DNA from: Xylocopa sonorina
Taxonomy: Eukaryota; Arthropoda; Insecta; Hymenoptera; Apidae
Reading direction: 5' to 3'
Length of the DNA stretch: 64,000 bases
NCBI RefSeq assembly: GCF_050948175.1
Contig: NC_135201.1
Span: 9,052,001 to 9,116,000 of the forward strand
The position numbers and the translations under genes were made by a program. How positions within the stretch are numbered: position 1 is the stretch's first letter; each line of letters starts with the position of its first letter. Shown here one piece after another: positions 36,301 through 49,525 of this stretch. The notes under the pieces were generated by a model. That model did no database searches and had not been told where the DNA came from. It saw only the letters and a program-made list of their open reading frames with translations.

Positions 36301-39300
36301 GAGTCGGTCGCAGTAAATAGTGCTAGATTATAAAGAGTTCTCGCATCGTTGAATGTTTAGGTAATTGTTCTAAATAATTCTGGTAAATCGAACTCGACAA
36401 AATTTTAAAATATAACTGTACATACGATTTTTCTTTTATCCCTTTAATATGTATTGGTTTGTTTAACTTAATAATAGAGATGATTATATTGTACTTGATT
36501 CAGGTATATCCTGATGGGATACGTCATATTCGAGCAGACAAGCGTGTAAACGAATGGAAAGCACCTGGTAAAAAGACTATAGTGAAATGTGCAGTGAATC
36601 AACGTCAGGTTGTAATCGCGCTCACTGGAGGAGAATTGGTATACTTCGAAATGGATCCCGTATGTACATCAACTTATTGACCATTATTAAAATTGTTTCT
36701 TTATCTCGCTATTTTCTAACCACACTATATGTTTTCTTTGTGGAGGAAATTATTCTCAGAGATGTAAAAAATGTGGAGAATGTCATTTCATCATCTTGAG
36801 TAATGATATATGCATTATTTTGAAACTGACTGAAGAGAAGTAGACAGTTTCGAGGTGTATTCAAACTAAACAATTTTGCTCATTTTCTATTTTCTAGACG
36901 GGACAGTTAAACGAATACACAGAACGGAAGAAAATGCCATCAGAAGTAATGTGTATGGCTCTCGGTAACGTAGCAATCGGTGAACAAAGATCATGGTTTT
37001 TGGCTGTCGGTCTTCAAGACAATACCGTAAGAATCATTTCGCTAGATCCTTCGGATTGTTTAGCACCTAGGAGTATGCAAGCATTACCAGCAGCTGCAGA
37101 AAGTTTATGCATCGTTGAAATGGGTGCTAAAGATGCGAATAGTTCTGAAGAATTATCGCCTCAACAATCCAGTCTTTATTTAAACATAGGTATACACAAA
37201 ATTGAAACTATTTATTAACCTTGTGAATTATTCTTTTCTATTTTTTGTTCGTATTTTTTGTTCGTATTATTATATGTGAATTACGTGTACGATTGCAGGT
37301 TTACAAAACGGCGTATTGTTAAGAACGGTATTAGATCCAATTTCGGGTGATCTCGCAGATACCCGTACGAGATACTTGGGTTCCCGCCCTGTTAAATTAT
37401 TTAGAATAAAAATGCAAGGAAATCAAGCTGTGCTTGCGATGAGTAGCAGATCGTGGTTGAGTTACTATTACCAAAATCGTTTCCATTTGACGCCACTGTC
37501 TTACGAAAGTTTGGAATTTGCATCAGGGTTCAGTTCTGAACAATGTCCCGAGGGAATTGTGGCTATTTCTACGAACACCCTCAGAATTCTTGCCCTTGAA
37601 AAATTAGGCGCGGTATTCAACCAGATTAGCTTTCCTTTGGAATATACACCGAGGAAATTTGCAATTCACTCTGATTCTGCACACTTAATAATCATTGAAA
37701 CTGAACATAACGCCTACACGGAAGAAACGAAACAACAGAGAAGGCTACAAATGGCAGAAGAAATGCAAGAAGCAGCAGGAGCGGAAGAAGCTGTGGTAGC
37801 AAGAGAATTGGCAGAAGCCTTTTTATCCGAGGAACCCAACGAAGCTGTATTCGGTGCACCGAGAGCTGGACCAGGTTTATGGGCATCGTTAATAAGAATA
37901 ATAGCTCCTACAACGGGACAAACATTCGAGGTTCATCGGCTGGAGCAAAATTTAGCTGCTTTGTGGTAATAATATATTAGTGAAATCTATATCTGTAACA
38001 GATATGATAGTATAGAAAGGCATTAATTTTCTTTCCCCTTTTTTACATGGTTTAAAATGAATTTCTATTGCAGTCTGTGCCTCGTAAAATTTGCAAATCA
38101 AGGCGATCAACTGTTTCTCATAGTTGGTGTTGCAAAGGAATTTCAGTTGAATCCGAGGGTCAGCAGTGGCGGGTTCCTGTACACATATAAGTAAGCATTT
38201 ACTTTAATACGTTTAAAATGATAAAAATAAATATATTAAACATGTCTTATATGATGACAAATTTACACAATTACTGAAATATAATTTGTAGATATTCCTG
38301 CAGTACTGATATTTAAATAATAATATAAAATATAAGGCTAAACGAAAGGTGCGTGTGTGAAAACAAGTATTTTTGTTTCAGAATAAATACCGAATGCACC
38401 AGTCTCGAATTGATACATAAAACTACTCTAGATGAAGTTCCATTGGCTATATGCCCATATCAAGGCAGAGTACTCGTTGGTGTCGGTAGAATGTTGCGTT
38501 TGTACGATATGGGCAAGAAGAAGTTGTTGAGAAAATGTGAAAACAAACATATTCCTAATGCTGTTGTTTCTATCAACGCAATTGGGCAAAGAATTTACGT
38601 GAGCGACGTTCAGGAATCTGTGTATGCAGTAAGATACAAACGCCAAGAAAATCAGCTTATAGTATTTGCCGATGATACACATCCAAGGTGGATAACGACA
38701 ACGTGTGTGTTGGATTATGATACTGTTGCTACTGCTGACAAATTTGGAAACATTGCTGTTGTAAGTAATACAAAAATATATGAGCGCGCGCATACATTTA
38801 CATACCTCGCAATAATTGAATAAATAGTGATAGAGACATTTCTTCTTATCGCTTTTTTCTTATTTAACAGATTCGTTTAGCAAGCGGTATTAATGATGAC
38901 GTAGATGAAGATCCAACTGGTAACAAAGCTTTATGGGATAGAGGTTTATTAAATGGTGCCAGTCAGAAAGCGGATACGGTTGCATGCTTCCACGTCGGTG
39001 AAACAGTCATGTCCCTACAAAAAGCTACCCTTATTCCTGGTGGCTCTGAAAGTTTGGTGTACACAACATTAAGTGGAACAGTTGGTGTCCTCGTTCCTTT
39101 TACAAGTCACGAAGACCATGATTTTTTCCAACATTTAGAAATGCATATGCGTTCGGAACATCCACCACTTTGTGGTAGAGATCATTTATCATTTAGATCA
39201 TACTATTACCCCGTGAAAAATGTTATAGATGGAGATCTTTGTGAACAATTTAATTCGATTGAACCGGCAAAACAGAAAAGTATATCGGGCGATCTCGAAC

Positions 39301-39359
39301 GAACGCCATCCGAAGTGTCGAAGAAACTTGAAGATATTCGCACACGTTACGCTTTCTAA
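33316..39359 (+). CDS. Sf3b3: Splicing factor 3B subunit 3 (SF3B3/SAP130)
   Basis: Twelve exons: 33316-33712, 33909-34081, 34148-34644, 34719-34884, 35143-35311, 36072-36223, 36504-36659, 36898-37189, 37299-37965, 38074-38190, 38382-38760, 38871-39359. The product begins MYLYNLTLQRATGITHAVHG and ends SKKLEDIRTRYAF, both diagnostic. It keeps long near-identical blocks such as LSIGETVEEVTDSGFLGTTP, HIRADKRVNEWK, LNIGLQNGVLLRTVLDP and DPTGNKALWDRGLLNGASQK. It is a three-propeller scaffold of the DDB1/CPSF160 family in the U2 snRNP SF3b complex, contacting SF3B1 and SF3B5, and also occurs in SAGA. The start matches family length and sits in CCACCATAATG context. The 760-bp intron between exons 5 and 6 holds a candidate cassette exon. 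Confidence 0.98.
35013..35064 (+). other. Imperfect hairpin in an SF3B3 intron
   Basis: ATTCTTAG at 35013-35020 pairs with CTAAGAAT at 35057-35064. Inside, TTCAATTTG (35026-35034) pairs with CAAACTGAA (35041-35049), with one G-U pair in RNA. A short asymmetric bulge separates the two helices and the loop is about six bases. The length resembles a small pre-miRNA-like stem. Confidence 0.5.
35813..35863 (+). other. Candidate cassette (poison) exon in SF3B3
   Basis: A 51-nt interval is bounded by a strong acceptor (TCTCTCTTTCAG) and a strong donor (AAAG|GTAAGG) inside the 760-bp intron. Spliced after exon 5 (which ends one base into a codon), it reads GYQHAIG and then TGA, so inclusion would truncate the protein and probably trigger decay. 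Prediction only. Confidence 0.4.
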
Positions 39360-42005
39360 GTTCCATAGAATTCAATCTGTTACAAAATCGTTAAATATTA
39401 GATGTAATAAATTTGCATTCCGTTTTTGTGAATTCGACACATAAAAAAGGAATAACGATGTACTTATTGTTTTCCTTTAATGTGCGAATTAATAACATTG
39501 TATAAAAACGTTTAAAATGTGTCGACGTGAATATAACAAGTATGAGTTGAATTTTATAAATGATAAGCATGAATGTGATGAAAGAAGACCGTAGACTAAA
39601 GTCTTTAAATTAAAAAATATAAAGATTATTTCTAATAAAATCTTATTTCTAATAAAAAAAAAAAATGTACCTCGTTCGACACGTTAAAGTCAATAAAAAG
39701 ACAAAAGCATAAAATGGTCATACAAGTGAAATACACGAGTAGCAGCATTTAGCTAGTGATTGGATCTCCAACACTGAATAGCTTCGAATCTATCATAGTT
39801 TATGATAGTTATGAATTTGAATTACTTCGAACGTGATTTGAAATCTTGAAGATCTTGATATCCTTTTATGTAAGATCTTCAGCATCTTATTAGCATCTTA
39901 ATTACTTTTGATCAAGTTGATAGCTTCAGTTTTTGCTTGGATAAAAGTAATAAAAATGCTTGCGAAATATGTAATACTCATTAAACTTTCAAAACTTAAT
40001 AAAAGTTTAAAAACGTCCAAGACGAAACTTTGAAACCTTTTAAGAGTTCTAAGATTTCAAATCATATTCAAAATTATTTCAATTTACTGCCATTTCATGG
40101 ATTTCAAGTTATTCAGAATGTTCTAGATTCATCACTACACTTAACAATTGCTTTGTTTATTTTAACTTGACGTGTTGAACCATTAGCGCGTATATAAGTT
40201 TTGCTTTGTCTCATTAATGTTTTGTCACGTTTGAAAGAGTAATGTAATGAAAGTTATAACTTTTAAGTAGGATAAAATTATACATTCATGGCGTCCTCCC
40301 TGTCCCGTTTCTGTAATTTAGTTGTGTGTACTTTATCTTCGTGCAAGTATGTATGCTGTAAGTTTCAATGAAAATGCAAAACGATATAATAAGAAATACA
40401 CATTTTTTGTCAATACGAACTTAAATTTTGAAAATATACCCGAGAACTTTTATATTTTCAATTAATTATTTTTTCGTGTCGAGTTTCTTTTAGTTTATTC
40501 TTGTCACAGTTTAGCAATGAAAAAAGGTAAAAGCGAATTATTATATGTAGTATAGAAAAAATATAAAGCACATCGACCTATTTCAGCATTATAAATACAG
40601 CATGCACGTATAACACTGAATATATTAAACGAACGATTCCTTTACTCAAAATGGATGATTTACCATTCCTCTATCTAAATCGCATAAGGAATGCTAATCA
40701 AGTCTTAAATTAATAATTCTCACGAAAAAAACAATTTTAATATTCATAAAAAAGAGTATTATTTTTTAAATGCATTATGCATGTATACGTGACACGAATA
40801 GATATGAATTTACATTCTAGAAATTTTGGATGAGTCGTAAAGGAAGCAACAAAGCTCAAGTGTTGTATATGTAGCTTTTCTACCTATTATTATTCCCGTC
40901 TTTCTACGAGTAAATTTCATGAACTCGTTTCTTTCGCCCGCATTCCCCTTCTACGGCTTATGTGCATCCCTTTCGACCTACAATTTGTCACGAATAGCGG
41001 TCAGTGTTGTAGCTTGCATTTTTCTCGGTGAGCTTCCAGGCGCAAAATTAATTCGCGTGCTGAAGCGTATCGAGGGTATAATGTAACATTATTAACCGCG
41101 TAATCATCAGCCTTCGAACTGATAAGTAGACTATGGAGTGTAAGGTTTGAACATCGTTTGAATATCGTAAAACAAAGGGGAAAAATTGCGAGGAGCCAAT
41201 GAAAAACGGGAGATCAAAAGCATCGGTAGTTATCATTTCATATTCGAACAGCCTTCTGTAACATAAAAATTCTTGAAATACGGTGAGGTAAATATTCATT
41301 TAAGACCTTTAAATGTGCAATCCGCAAGAATAGTAATAGGTAAAACGACTTGATTCATGCGTTCGATGTGCGATTTAATAGAAGGCTCGGTATGCCGATG
41401 ATTAGAGAATTTTGTAACGCATCCAGGTATTGGAATTGATAATTACGTCACTGCGGTAGATAGTGTGGTTTAGGGCGTCGAAACGGAGAGAAAAGGACCG
41501 AACGGCGATCGATGCATTGAGGCGCTAGGCCCTGAGCTCACCCCCGTTTCGTTTCACCACCCTTACCCCGATATACCCTGCAGCGGAGCTGCCCTCCGGG
41601 CTTTTCTCTTTACTGTGCAGTTGCGCATCAACCTCTTCACGGTCTAGAACTGTATTCGGTCACTGGACTTTCCGCCTCGTACAAACGTTACCTCTTTCGA
41701 GCTCGTTTTCGGGATGACACGAAAAAATACATCCAACGGAGCCAGCATCTTGATATAAGGAATAATCCGTGTCACTGGTACCTCTCACGTAACATTTTCG
41801 ATCGTGCAACTTATCTAGTCTGTGATGTCTAATTGACAGTGTCATCCGTTATTAGAATTATGTCGGCGGTCGTCATTGCCGATGATTGCAGTTCCGAGGA
41901 GTTGAAACAGCTCTCTGGTCTCACGAATCACCGAGTGTAAAATTTCGATTCGGTGTCATCGATCTAAGCTTACTGTTGTGATGTTCGTTTCACTGACAGA
42001 TGATT
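39360..42005. promoter_or_regulatory. SF3B3 3' UTR, AT-rich spacer and promoter/leader of the CUB/LDLa gene
   Basis: After the SF3B3 polyadenylation signals the sequence to about 41300 is AT-rich. An area at 39780-40090 has many degenerate ATCTT/AAGAT units and a small palindrome (CTATCATA-GTT-TATGATAG, 39790-39808), but no clear gene. From about 41455 to 41860 the composition turns GC- and CpG-rich (for example 41520-41600), as expected for a promoter and first leader exon; TGTGCAGTTGCG near 41615 resembles an initiator. A 26-codon uORF lies at 41860-41940, and another ATG at 41981 overlaps the proposed start. Confidence 0.5.
39634..39656 (+). terminator. Tandem AATAAA signals for SF3B3
   Basis: AATAAA at 39634-39639 and again at 39651-39656 lie about 280-300 bp after the stop, within a duplicated TTATTTCTAATAAAA unit. 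They are the best polyadenylation candidates for SF3B3. Confidence 0.6.
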
Positions 42006-45000
42006 ATGGTAAATCATTTTCGCACTGCTACGTAGAGAGTATCGTTGAGGAAGGCAATCTCGCTGCATGGTAGAACTTTATAAGGTGGCTCGTTCGCTGT
42101 AAATTTAAACAGACGATGATAGCTTTTCCTGTGATGATTATCAATTATTGTATTAAAAGGTTTATAAATTTGCAGTTTCATTTTTTTACTGCTAAACCGT
42201 GATGCTCATTCGAATATGTCGTTTTGTTACTACAAAATTTGCTGCACATCTCAATTTAAATCAAAGGAATCTAGCGCGTACAAATAAACATGAAAATTGA
42301 ATATATATCGCGGACTGAATTTCATCCCTAATAATGTTGATAAATGTAAATACGTACAATACACATCTTTTTCGTTAGTTTTTATACCAGATTTTTATCA
42401 AAAGTTTTTGAAACGACAAACATTGTAGTAATAAAAATAAGTCCCCTATAGTCTTGTGTACAATATGCTAGGAAAAAAAAATTTATGGAATTATTTTAAT
42501 TATCTGTTAAATAACTGGAATTAATACTCTGTAAGCATATATTATTATTGCATTTTTTTGATCTATTAAAATGTATTATTTTTTTCTTTTTTAGGAGATA
42601 GCTGATGCTGGAGGTGGTTACAAACGATTTCATGCACTTGCATTAGTTTTGTTCATACTTTTGTTCGAGTGGACAGACCGCGTGATAGCTGGTGATTGCG
42701 GTCTGGCCGAATTAACTTGTCGAGACGGGCATTGTGTACCGATTGATGCTTACTGCAATGGACGAGATGATTGTGGCGATAACAGTGACGAGCCGACGAT
42801 GTGTACGCCCTGTAACCGTACGTATCACGGACGCGAAGGTCGTACGTACAAGTTGGATCTTCCGAGACCTGCTGAAAAACGTCTGCCATTCCTCTGCCAT
42901 TTAACATTCACCGCTGCTGGTCAGGGGTATGGGGAATTGGTGCAACTTCTATGGGATGCATTCAGTGTAGGCAGAGTAGATCCAAATACCGATAGCTTTG
43001 TCACAAGCTGTCCAGAGGGATCGTTACAATTAGCCGAGTTAGGTAGACACTTCACCGGAGGTTCTTGGTGTGGAGTGGGAGAAGGAAAAGCTTCTTACTA
43101 CAGTGAGACCAGTACTGTCACTGCATCTATACGTTTGTTTCATGCACCTTCAAGCGTGCCATTTGAGTTTCGTTTAAGATACAGGTTTGTGGCACGCAAT
43201 GAAGCTGTTGCTAGATTAGGAAAGCCTGAACTTCCGATCGAAAGAGGCTCTCCAGTGCCAGGTACTTACTGTTCTAGAAACTTTTATGAATGTCATCTGA
43301 AACAGTGCAGGCTACAAAGTCCAAACTATCCTGGTGAATATCCAAGAAATGCAAGCTGTTTGATAACTATAAGACAAAAGGAAGTACCTACTTGTAAACA
43401 TGCAATGATTTCTGTGAAATCTACCCCGATTGGTTCAGCTGGAGTAACTACAGCAAATAGTACTTTAAGCGTGTGGCAAGATTGCCCACCTGAGAAGGAT
43501 CGCCTCATCTTTCGTGATGGTGTTAGACCAGAAGATCAAATTTTATTGGTCTATTGCGGAGGGCCTTTACCAAGAATCACTGCCAGAGGTCCAACAATGC
43601 AGGTGGAATTTCGAAGTTCACCAATAGCTATACCTCTTGGTGCATCAGCTCTGAGGCTTGAACTTGAGATTCAAGTAGTATACGTTGACTCTGATGGACT
43701 TGATTATGCGAAAGGACCGCAAGGCTGCCATTTTTTTGTTAATGGAACTAACAAAAGGAGCGGTATACTGAGAGCACCGCTTCATGCACTGCCACCCAAT
43801 TCTAGCTGTACCTGGAATATTAAAGGATCCGCTGGAGACAGAGTGTGGATTTATTTTTCTTCGTATTCTCAAAGAGACTTAACAGGTAGTGTTGAGAACA
43901 ATGCCAGTTCTCAGTCAGACGTATCCTGTGCAGTGAAATTAATTTTCTGGGATGGTACACCAAGTACTGGACTTCCAATGGCTACACTTTGCGATGACAC
44001 ACCAAAGTTATGCGCCCATGCTGCTCTAAGGAATGTTACTAGAAGTACGAGGCCATGTACAGAGGACGAAAGCTATATCACAGTAGCACCATCTTTAACA
44101 TTACGTATGGAAACATTGTTGGGAACTGCCCTTCATACAGTTAATTTTAATGTAAGCTAACGGTTATTATAAACAATAATTTAACACCTTAACCAAATAA
44201 TTCTAATAAGTTAATTATACCAATAGGCACAATACGAATTTATCTCGACCGTTCAAGTTGGAGAGCCTTGGGGAGACGGAATTTGCAACAGAGTTTGGCG
44301 CAAAGTTCGCAGCGGCGAGATCACATCGCCACGCGACGTTCGTCTCTACGGACGTGGAGGATCTTCAAGATTAGATTGTCGATATCGTATCGAAGCTGGT
44401 GCAGATGAGAGAGTGCGATTAACGTTATACAATGTCAGCCTCGGCGAGTCTACCGTTTGTGCGAGCGAGCCGGATCCTCATACTGGTCGACCACGTTGTG
44501 TTCAGGAAGTAGGTTCCAGAGAAGCACGTTTAATTTTATATGAAGCACCTTGGCGGGACGTGAAACTTCCGAGAGCTTGTTTATGTGATAATACGTCGCA
44601 TCTTCCACTGACACACATCTCATCGAGCAGGGCTTTGGAGATTACATTTTTAGTTGACCAGCAAGCTCCGCACGAGGATTTTGAAACGCTCTTTTTTTAT
44701 GCCAGTTTTGAACTTGTTCGAGCACCCGAGTGTCCTAGAAAGCAGAGAGTACGTGGAGAAGGTGATTACTTGATTTCATTCTTATCAAATTAATATTCAA
44801 CAATTTGTTTCCTTTTTCTTAAGAACGATTTTAATCCGTTTATCAGGTGGTGAATTACGATTTGTGGCTCCACCATTATCAAGGCCAGATATTTATTGTG
44901 AAGGACTTCCATGGCTGGTAGAGGCTCGCGAAAACAGATCCCTCTTTGTTTTAACTTGGGGTTGGTTCCTTCCACTCGAACCATCTCCGATATCAGAAAT

Positions 45001-45723
45001 GAACGAACAAGCTAAATGTCCAACCACCAACAGAATTCTCCTTTATTCCGGATGGCCACCGAAACTTCTCAAAGTAGTGTGTCCTGCAGAACCAGGTGCA
45101 AGGAAGTTTACTGTTCACGTTTTCTCTGAGGAATGGCTAGGAGGAACCGGAGAAGGGAAATGGCCAGGTCCACCTCGTCCGCCTGCGCTTTTGCTGGACT
45201 TCGTTGCGAGAGAATCTGGTCAGGCTGCAGCCTCTTGGCTTGAAATTTCAAAAAGTAGGGCCGCGTTGCGTAGACAGCTACGATTACCAGAAAGGGGAGT
45301 AGAAAATGAAACATTAACTCACGGAGACTGCCCTCATAAGTGTCCTGAACTGAGCGCTTGCATCGCCGCAAGTCTTTGGTGCGATGGAAGAGCTCATTGC
45401 CCGTCTGGACACGACGAGGCGAACTGTGGTAACGGTGCGAAATTACTCGGATTGCTTCCATCAGAAATGTGGCTTGTCTTAGCTGGGGTCGCTGGAATTA
45501 TTGCTGCCTTTGCATGTTTCTTTGCTCTGCTCATTAGTAGGTAAGATTCAAAAGTTTTTATGTTTTATTCAACTGAAACTGATAATTTTGAGCATTTGTT
45601 GTTTTATTTTTTGTTTGTAGGTCGAAAGCGCGTACAAAAAGACTTCATTATAAGGGTACAAAGAAAAGCAATAGGCCGAGACGAGCACCGACAGAAGAGA
45701 CACTACTTGGAGCAGCATCCTGA
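42006..45723 (+). CDS. Single-pass membrane protein with LDLa and CUB domains
   Basis: Exons 42006-42008 (ATG only), 42595-44151, 44227-44761, 44847-45540 and 45621-45723 join in phase. The N-terminus (EIADAGGGYKRFHALALVLF, then ILLFEWTDRVIAG) is a signal peptide. Next is an LDLa module (CGLAELTCRDGHCVPIDAYC, then NGRDDCGDNSDEP). Cysteine-rich CUB-like modules follow, the clearest being CRLQSPNYPGEYPRNASCLI. A second LDLa copy near the membrane (CPELSACIAASLWCDGRAHC, PSGHDEANC) precedes a transmembrane helix (MWLVLAGVAGIIAAFACFFA). A basic cytoplasmic tail of about 34 residues ends TEETLLGAAS with a dileucine-like motif. Several N-glycosylation sequons are present. Drosophila has related CUB/LDLa membrane proteins, but I cannot name the orthologue with confidence. 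A role in endocytic or adhesion processes would be a guess. The last stop shown depends on the 45621 acceptor. Confidence 0.82.
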
Positions 45724-48700
45724 CAACAGCAACCCGGCTTCGTGGAATACATCCACGTGGACCGGGAGACAACCGTTTAGCAATATTTCTCTGTGCTTTA
45801 CCGTCCACTAACTTAACATTACCCTCTTTCAGGTATGGTAACCCAAGACAAGTTATATTTTCTTTTCGTTTCATTTCTAACTATACTATCACCTTTCTTC
45901 TGTTATTTAATTTGTATGTTTTCTAACTTTCCACTTGTTATTTAGTTATAACTGTTCCACCTTTATCCGATTATGTTACTTCACATTTTTAGATGTTATA
46001 TGTGACTATATACTATTGTCAGGATCAAACAATGCAATAGGGAGGGACACAAAACGTTAATCACTTTCCTACTTCTTTCCAATTAATTGAAATTTCAGTA
46101 ACATAGTGATTACCGCCTTATTGTACGAGCAGCTAGAAGGACAGTAATATTAACGTTTTTATTCGTGGAATATAATTGAGTAATAGCGAAGGTAGTAAAT
46201 ACTCATTGTTGCAAAAACTAGTTCAGGAATTTTCTCCATTTTAGAAGGTGTAGAACACAATAGGTTTTATCTACATGATACTATAATTTTTCATTCAGTG
46301 ATATGATGTCTTATAAACCAGAAAAAATATAAATGCAATTAATATAATACACAGGAATAAATTTATAATTTAAAAGATATCACACGTATTGCTCAAAAGA
46401 TATCGTAACTGCCAAAACAAAAAAAAATAATATTTTAAGTTCGATTAGCAGATATAACATTCTTAGCCACAATAGAAAAAAACGGAAAAGATATTCTGAA
46501 TGCAAAAGAGAATAAATTTTTTATATTTTATTCTAGGAAAACAATTGAAATAGACAAAAAAGAAATAAAAAATGAGAGATCGAAATTGATTACGTAATCA
46601 TAGGTACAATTTATGAATTATGCTAATGATAAAGTTTCACTTTTAGTGTACAGTATCCATATTTTACTCGTGACTTTTAAATATAATTTTATGACTTTTT
46701 TACCCATGATTTTACTTATATATATTTTGAACAAGTTATATTTCTGGGAAATAAAATGAAAGGTACAAAATTAAAACTATTATTTAACTTGAGATTTCGT
46801 TAAATTTACGAAAATGCAATTGTTTTTCGCCAAATAAAGATGATATTATATAGAAGAGTATTATACTGATAAGGGAACAATTATAGGTGGAGTTCCAATG
46901 TACAACAGATTGCAAAATAATCAAGGAAATGAAAAAATATTAGTGAAAATTTGTGGTACAATATTATATAACAGTGTTCTCTTTTATTTACTTAGGTCAT
47001 TAAGTGTCAATTTAATGTACAATTTCGATAAAAAAAACAATAGTTTTCGACTAGTAGAGAGAGAGAGATTAATAATATAACAAAATAATATTTAAAAAAC
47101 TGCTAGTATTTCATGTTCTTTTTTCTTGTTATGCAGTTATATTTTGCTATAATTTATATTCAATTACAAATTGATTTACTATGTAATATATATAATACCA
47201 TAAATTATATTCTCTTATTAATTATAGACAAAATTTAACAAAGAAAAAGCAAAAAAAAGGAACTAAGTAAAGCATAGGATGTAAAAATGATTAGAGAATA
47301 TTTCTCCAAATATTCTAAGAAAAATTATTCATAAAATCGCTGTTATACAATATTTAGTACTATAGTTTATAGCTGCACTTATAAAGTAAAATTAAATGTA
47401 GCTGTGACACAAAGTGTTGGAAGATATTGATATAATTTACAATCATAAAGCACTTGATGATGTTAAAATGTTGTTATTAAAATATAATTGTTGTTAGAAC
47501 GGGCAACAGATATGTATTATTTGAATAAATAAGAAAGGAACATTCACCTATTAGGTTTTGTTTACACTTAGGTAATTTATATTTAAAGGATTAATTGTCA
47601 TAGAAAATTTCAAACAAAAATTGCATCCTAAGTGTGAATTATAATTCCAACGATTAAATTAAACATAGCTTTTAATTTAGTTACAACATTGTCTGCAAAA
47701 TATGGATGACAAGTAAGAGAACATAATTAAGCACCATTATAAGGACTGAAAGTAAATTGCAAGATACAGTGATTAAATAAAAAAAAAAGGACAACAAAGT
47801 GTACGATAAGTGCTATTCAAGAGTTTACATGAATGTATTATGTATCTAGAGTTTAGGACGTGCATACAAATTAGAATTCAAACCGGATATCTGGAATCTG
47901 CATTACATGATACGTGAATTCCTTGCAAAATTAATTTTTTTAATTATCTTTAAAGGAAAGATAGAGCTCTTCGAGAACAAAATTCTGCCAAATATTTTCC
48001 AATAGACAATGATTAAGAAAGCATAAGGAAATCATAGCTTGCAAGGAATTTCGATATTGTGAAATAGATTTAATAAATATGAAAGATACGTTTTCATGTA
48101 TATAATACATACCATATGAGAACTGAATGTATATATATACATATATATACCATGGTCTGTTCAAAATATTTCCAACATTAATATTCAGAAGGTGATGGTG
48201 TTAGATCCGTGTTTCGTTTAAATAGTAACTGAGACTGAAAGTTTAAAAACAATAATTGAAAAGAAATGGAGTATTTCACATTTCAAATATTCTATTGTTT
48301 AGTCTGAATAAAACATTAGTTACTTGCATTTAAAGTGAAGACATCAGTTCCCGTGATTCGAATTTTATCGTTTTCTGTAAATAACATCGCAAGCTTTCGT
48401 TTCGTGTAGGCTCTGTTAATTTTTGTACATTGGGTTGTCGAAATGTTGCAAGTGTATACAGACCATGTAGCTCAATATAAGTAGCGGGAATTAGAGAGAC
48501 TTTGGCGGTCGAATGGGAGGATTTGATACCATGTGCGTGTCCGATCCGCTAAATAATTCTAATCGAAATATACCGTTTAGATTAGCGAGAAAAGAATACA
48601 TTTTATGAAAAGAAAAAGAAAAAAAAAGTATACTTATACTAGGCTCTACTTTAGTAACGAATTTAATTAAAAGTGAGAATTTAAATATTACACACGCGCA

Positions 48701-49525
48701 CGCGCGCGTACATACATTTAAGACTTGACACACACATTTTAAGACTCGTGTACGTAACCATTTAAAATTTGTAGAGGAAAGAAAGGAAAATTAATCTATT
48801 ACTAAGGGTTTGACTCTTATAAAATAGAATACATACAGAACTTATTGCCTTTTACAACGTAAGGGTGACACAAACTCGTATATAATCTCATTTAGAAGCG
48901 AAAAAGGTTTATTCGACTATACTTCGATGGTAGTAATAGATATCAAAGCATGTGCACAAGTGTAGAGAGAATTCTAATTTTATCAGTGAAGATCCTCAAT
49001 AATTATCTTCTATCTTTTTTTTAATTTGTTATTCATTTATTTAAGAGTCTTCCCGAGAAGATAATATACGTGCAATAATGTACTTTAAGTTCCGTCACTG
49101 CCTCCAGAAATACATGGAACAAGAATGAAGTACGACGAAAACATTGTAGGTAATTCTTTGATGTTCCGTTCAAGGGAAAAACTTAGTTGCGTATAGATAT
49201 ACGCTTTAACGAGTGTACTCTCTGATTGATTTCTGTGAAACTTAATGCCATTAAGAATTCAAAGAAATAAATATAGTACACAGATTGTTATTTTAACGGT
49301 GAAATGATTATATTAAAATGCAGTGATAACGACTCTAGATTTGAGGAAAACAAAGAATTATTCATTTCCTTGAACAAACGTTTGTATCGATATTTTGAAT
49401 TTTAAATAAATACGAGATATTCAACATGATTATTACTCTTTGAACTAGGTTACTGCAAACATCGTCCTTCTTAGTTAAATTGTAGTTTATTGTTTTCTTT
49501 ACTAGGTTTTTACTTTTCAAAGTGC
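45724..49525. other. 3.8-kb convergent gene-free region
   Basis: AT-rich sequence between the stop codons of two converging genes. It contains scattered short ORFs without conserved character, an alternating CA/CG tract at 48689-48715 and a pair of 12-bp inverted repeats at 47917-47928 and 48039-48050. It may hold long 3' UTRs. I see no tRNA or clear mobile element. Confidence 0.6.
48689..48715. repeat. Alternating purine-pyrimidine (CA/CG) tract
   Basis: About 27 bp of uninterrupted alternation (ACACACGCGCACGCGCGCGT and flanks) in an AT-rich background. Such tracts can adopt Z-DNA. Confidence 0.75.

Noticed and set aside
46898..47080. 60-codon frame in the convergent spacer
   Set aside because: AT-rich, no similarity to any family I know and no splice context.
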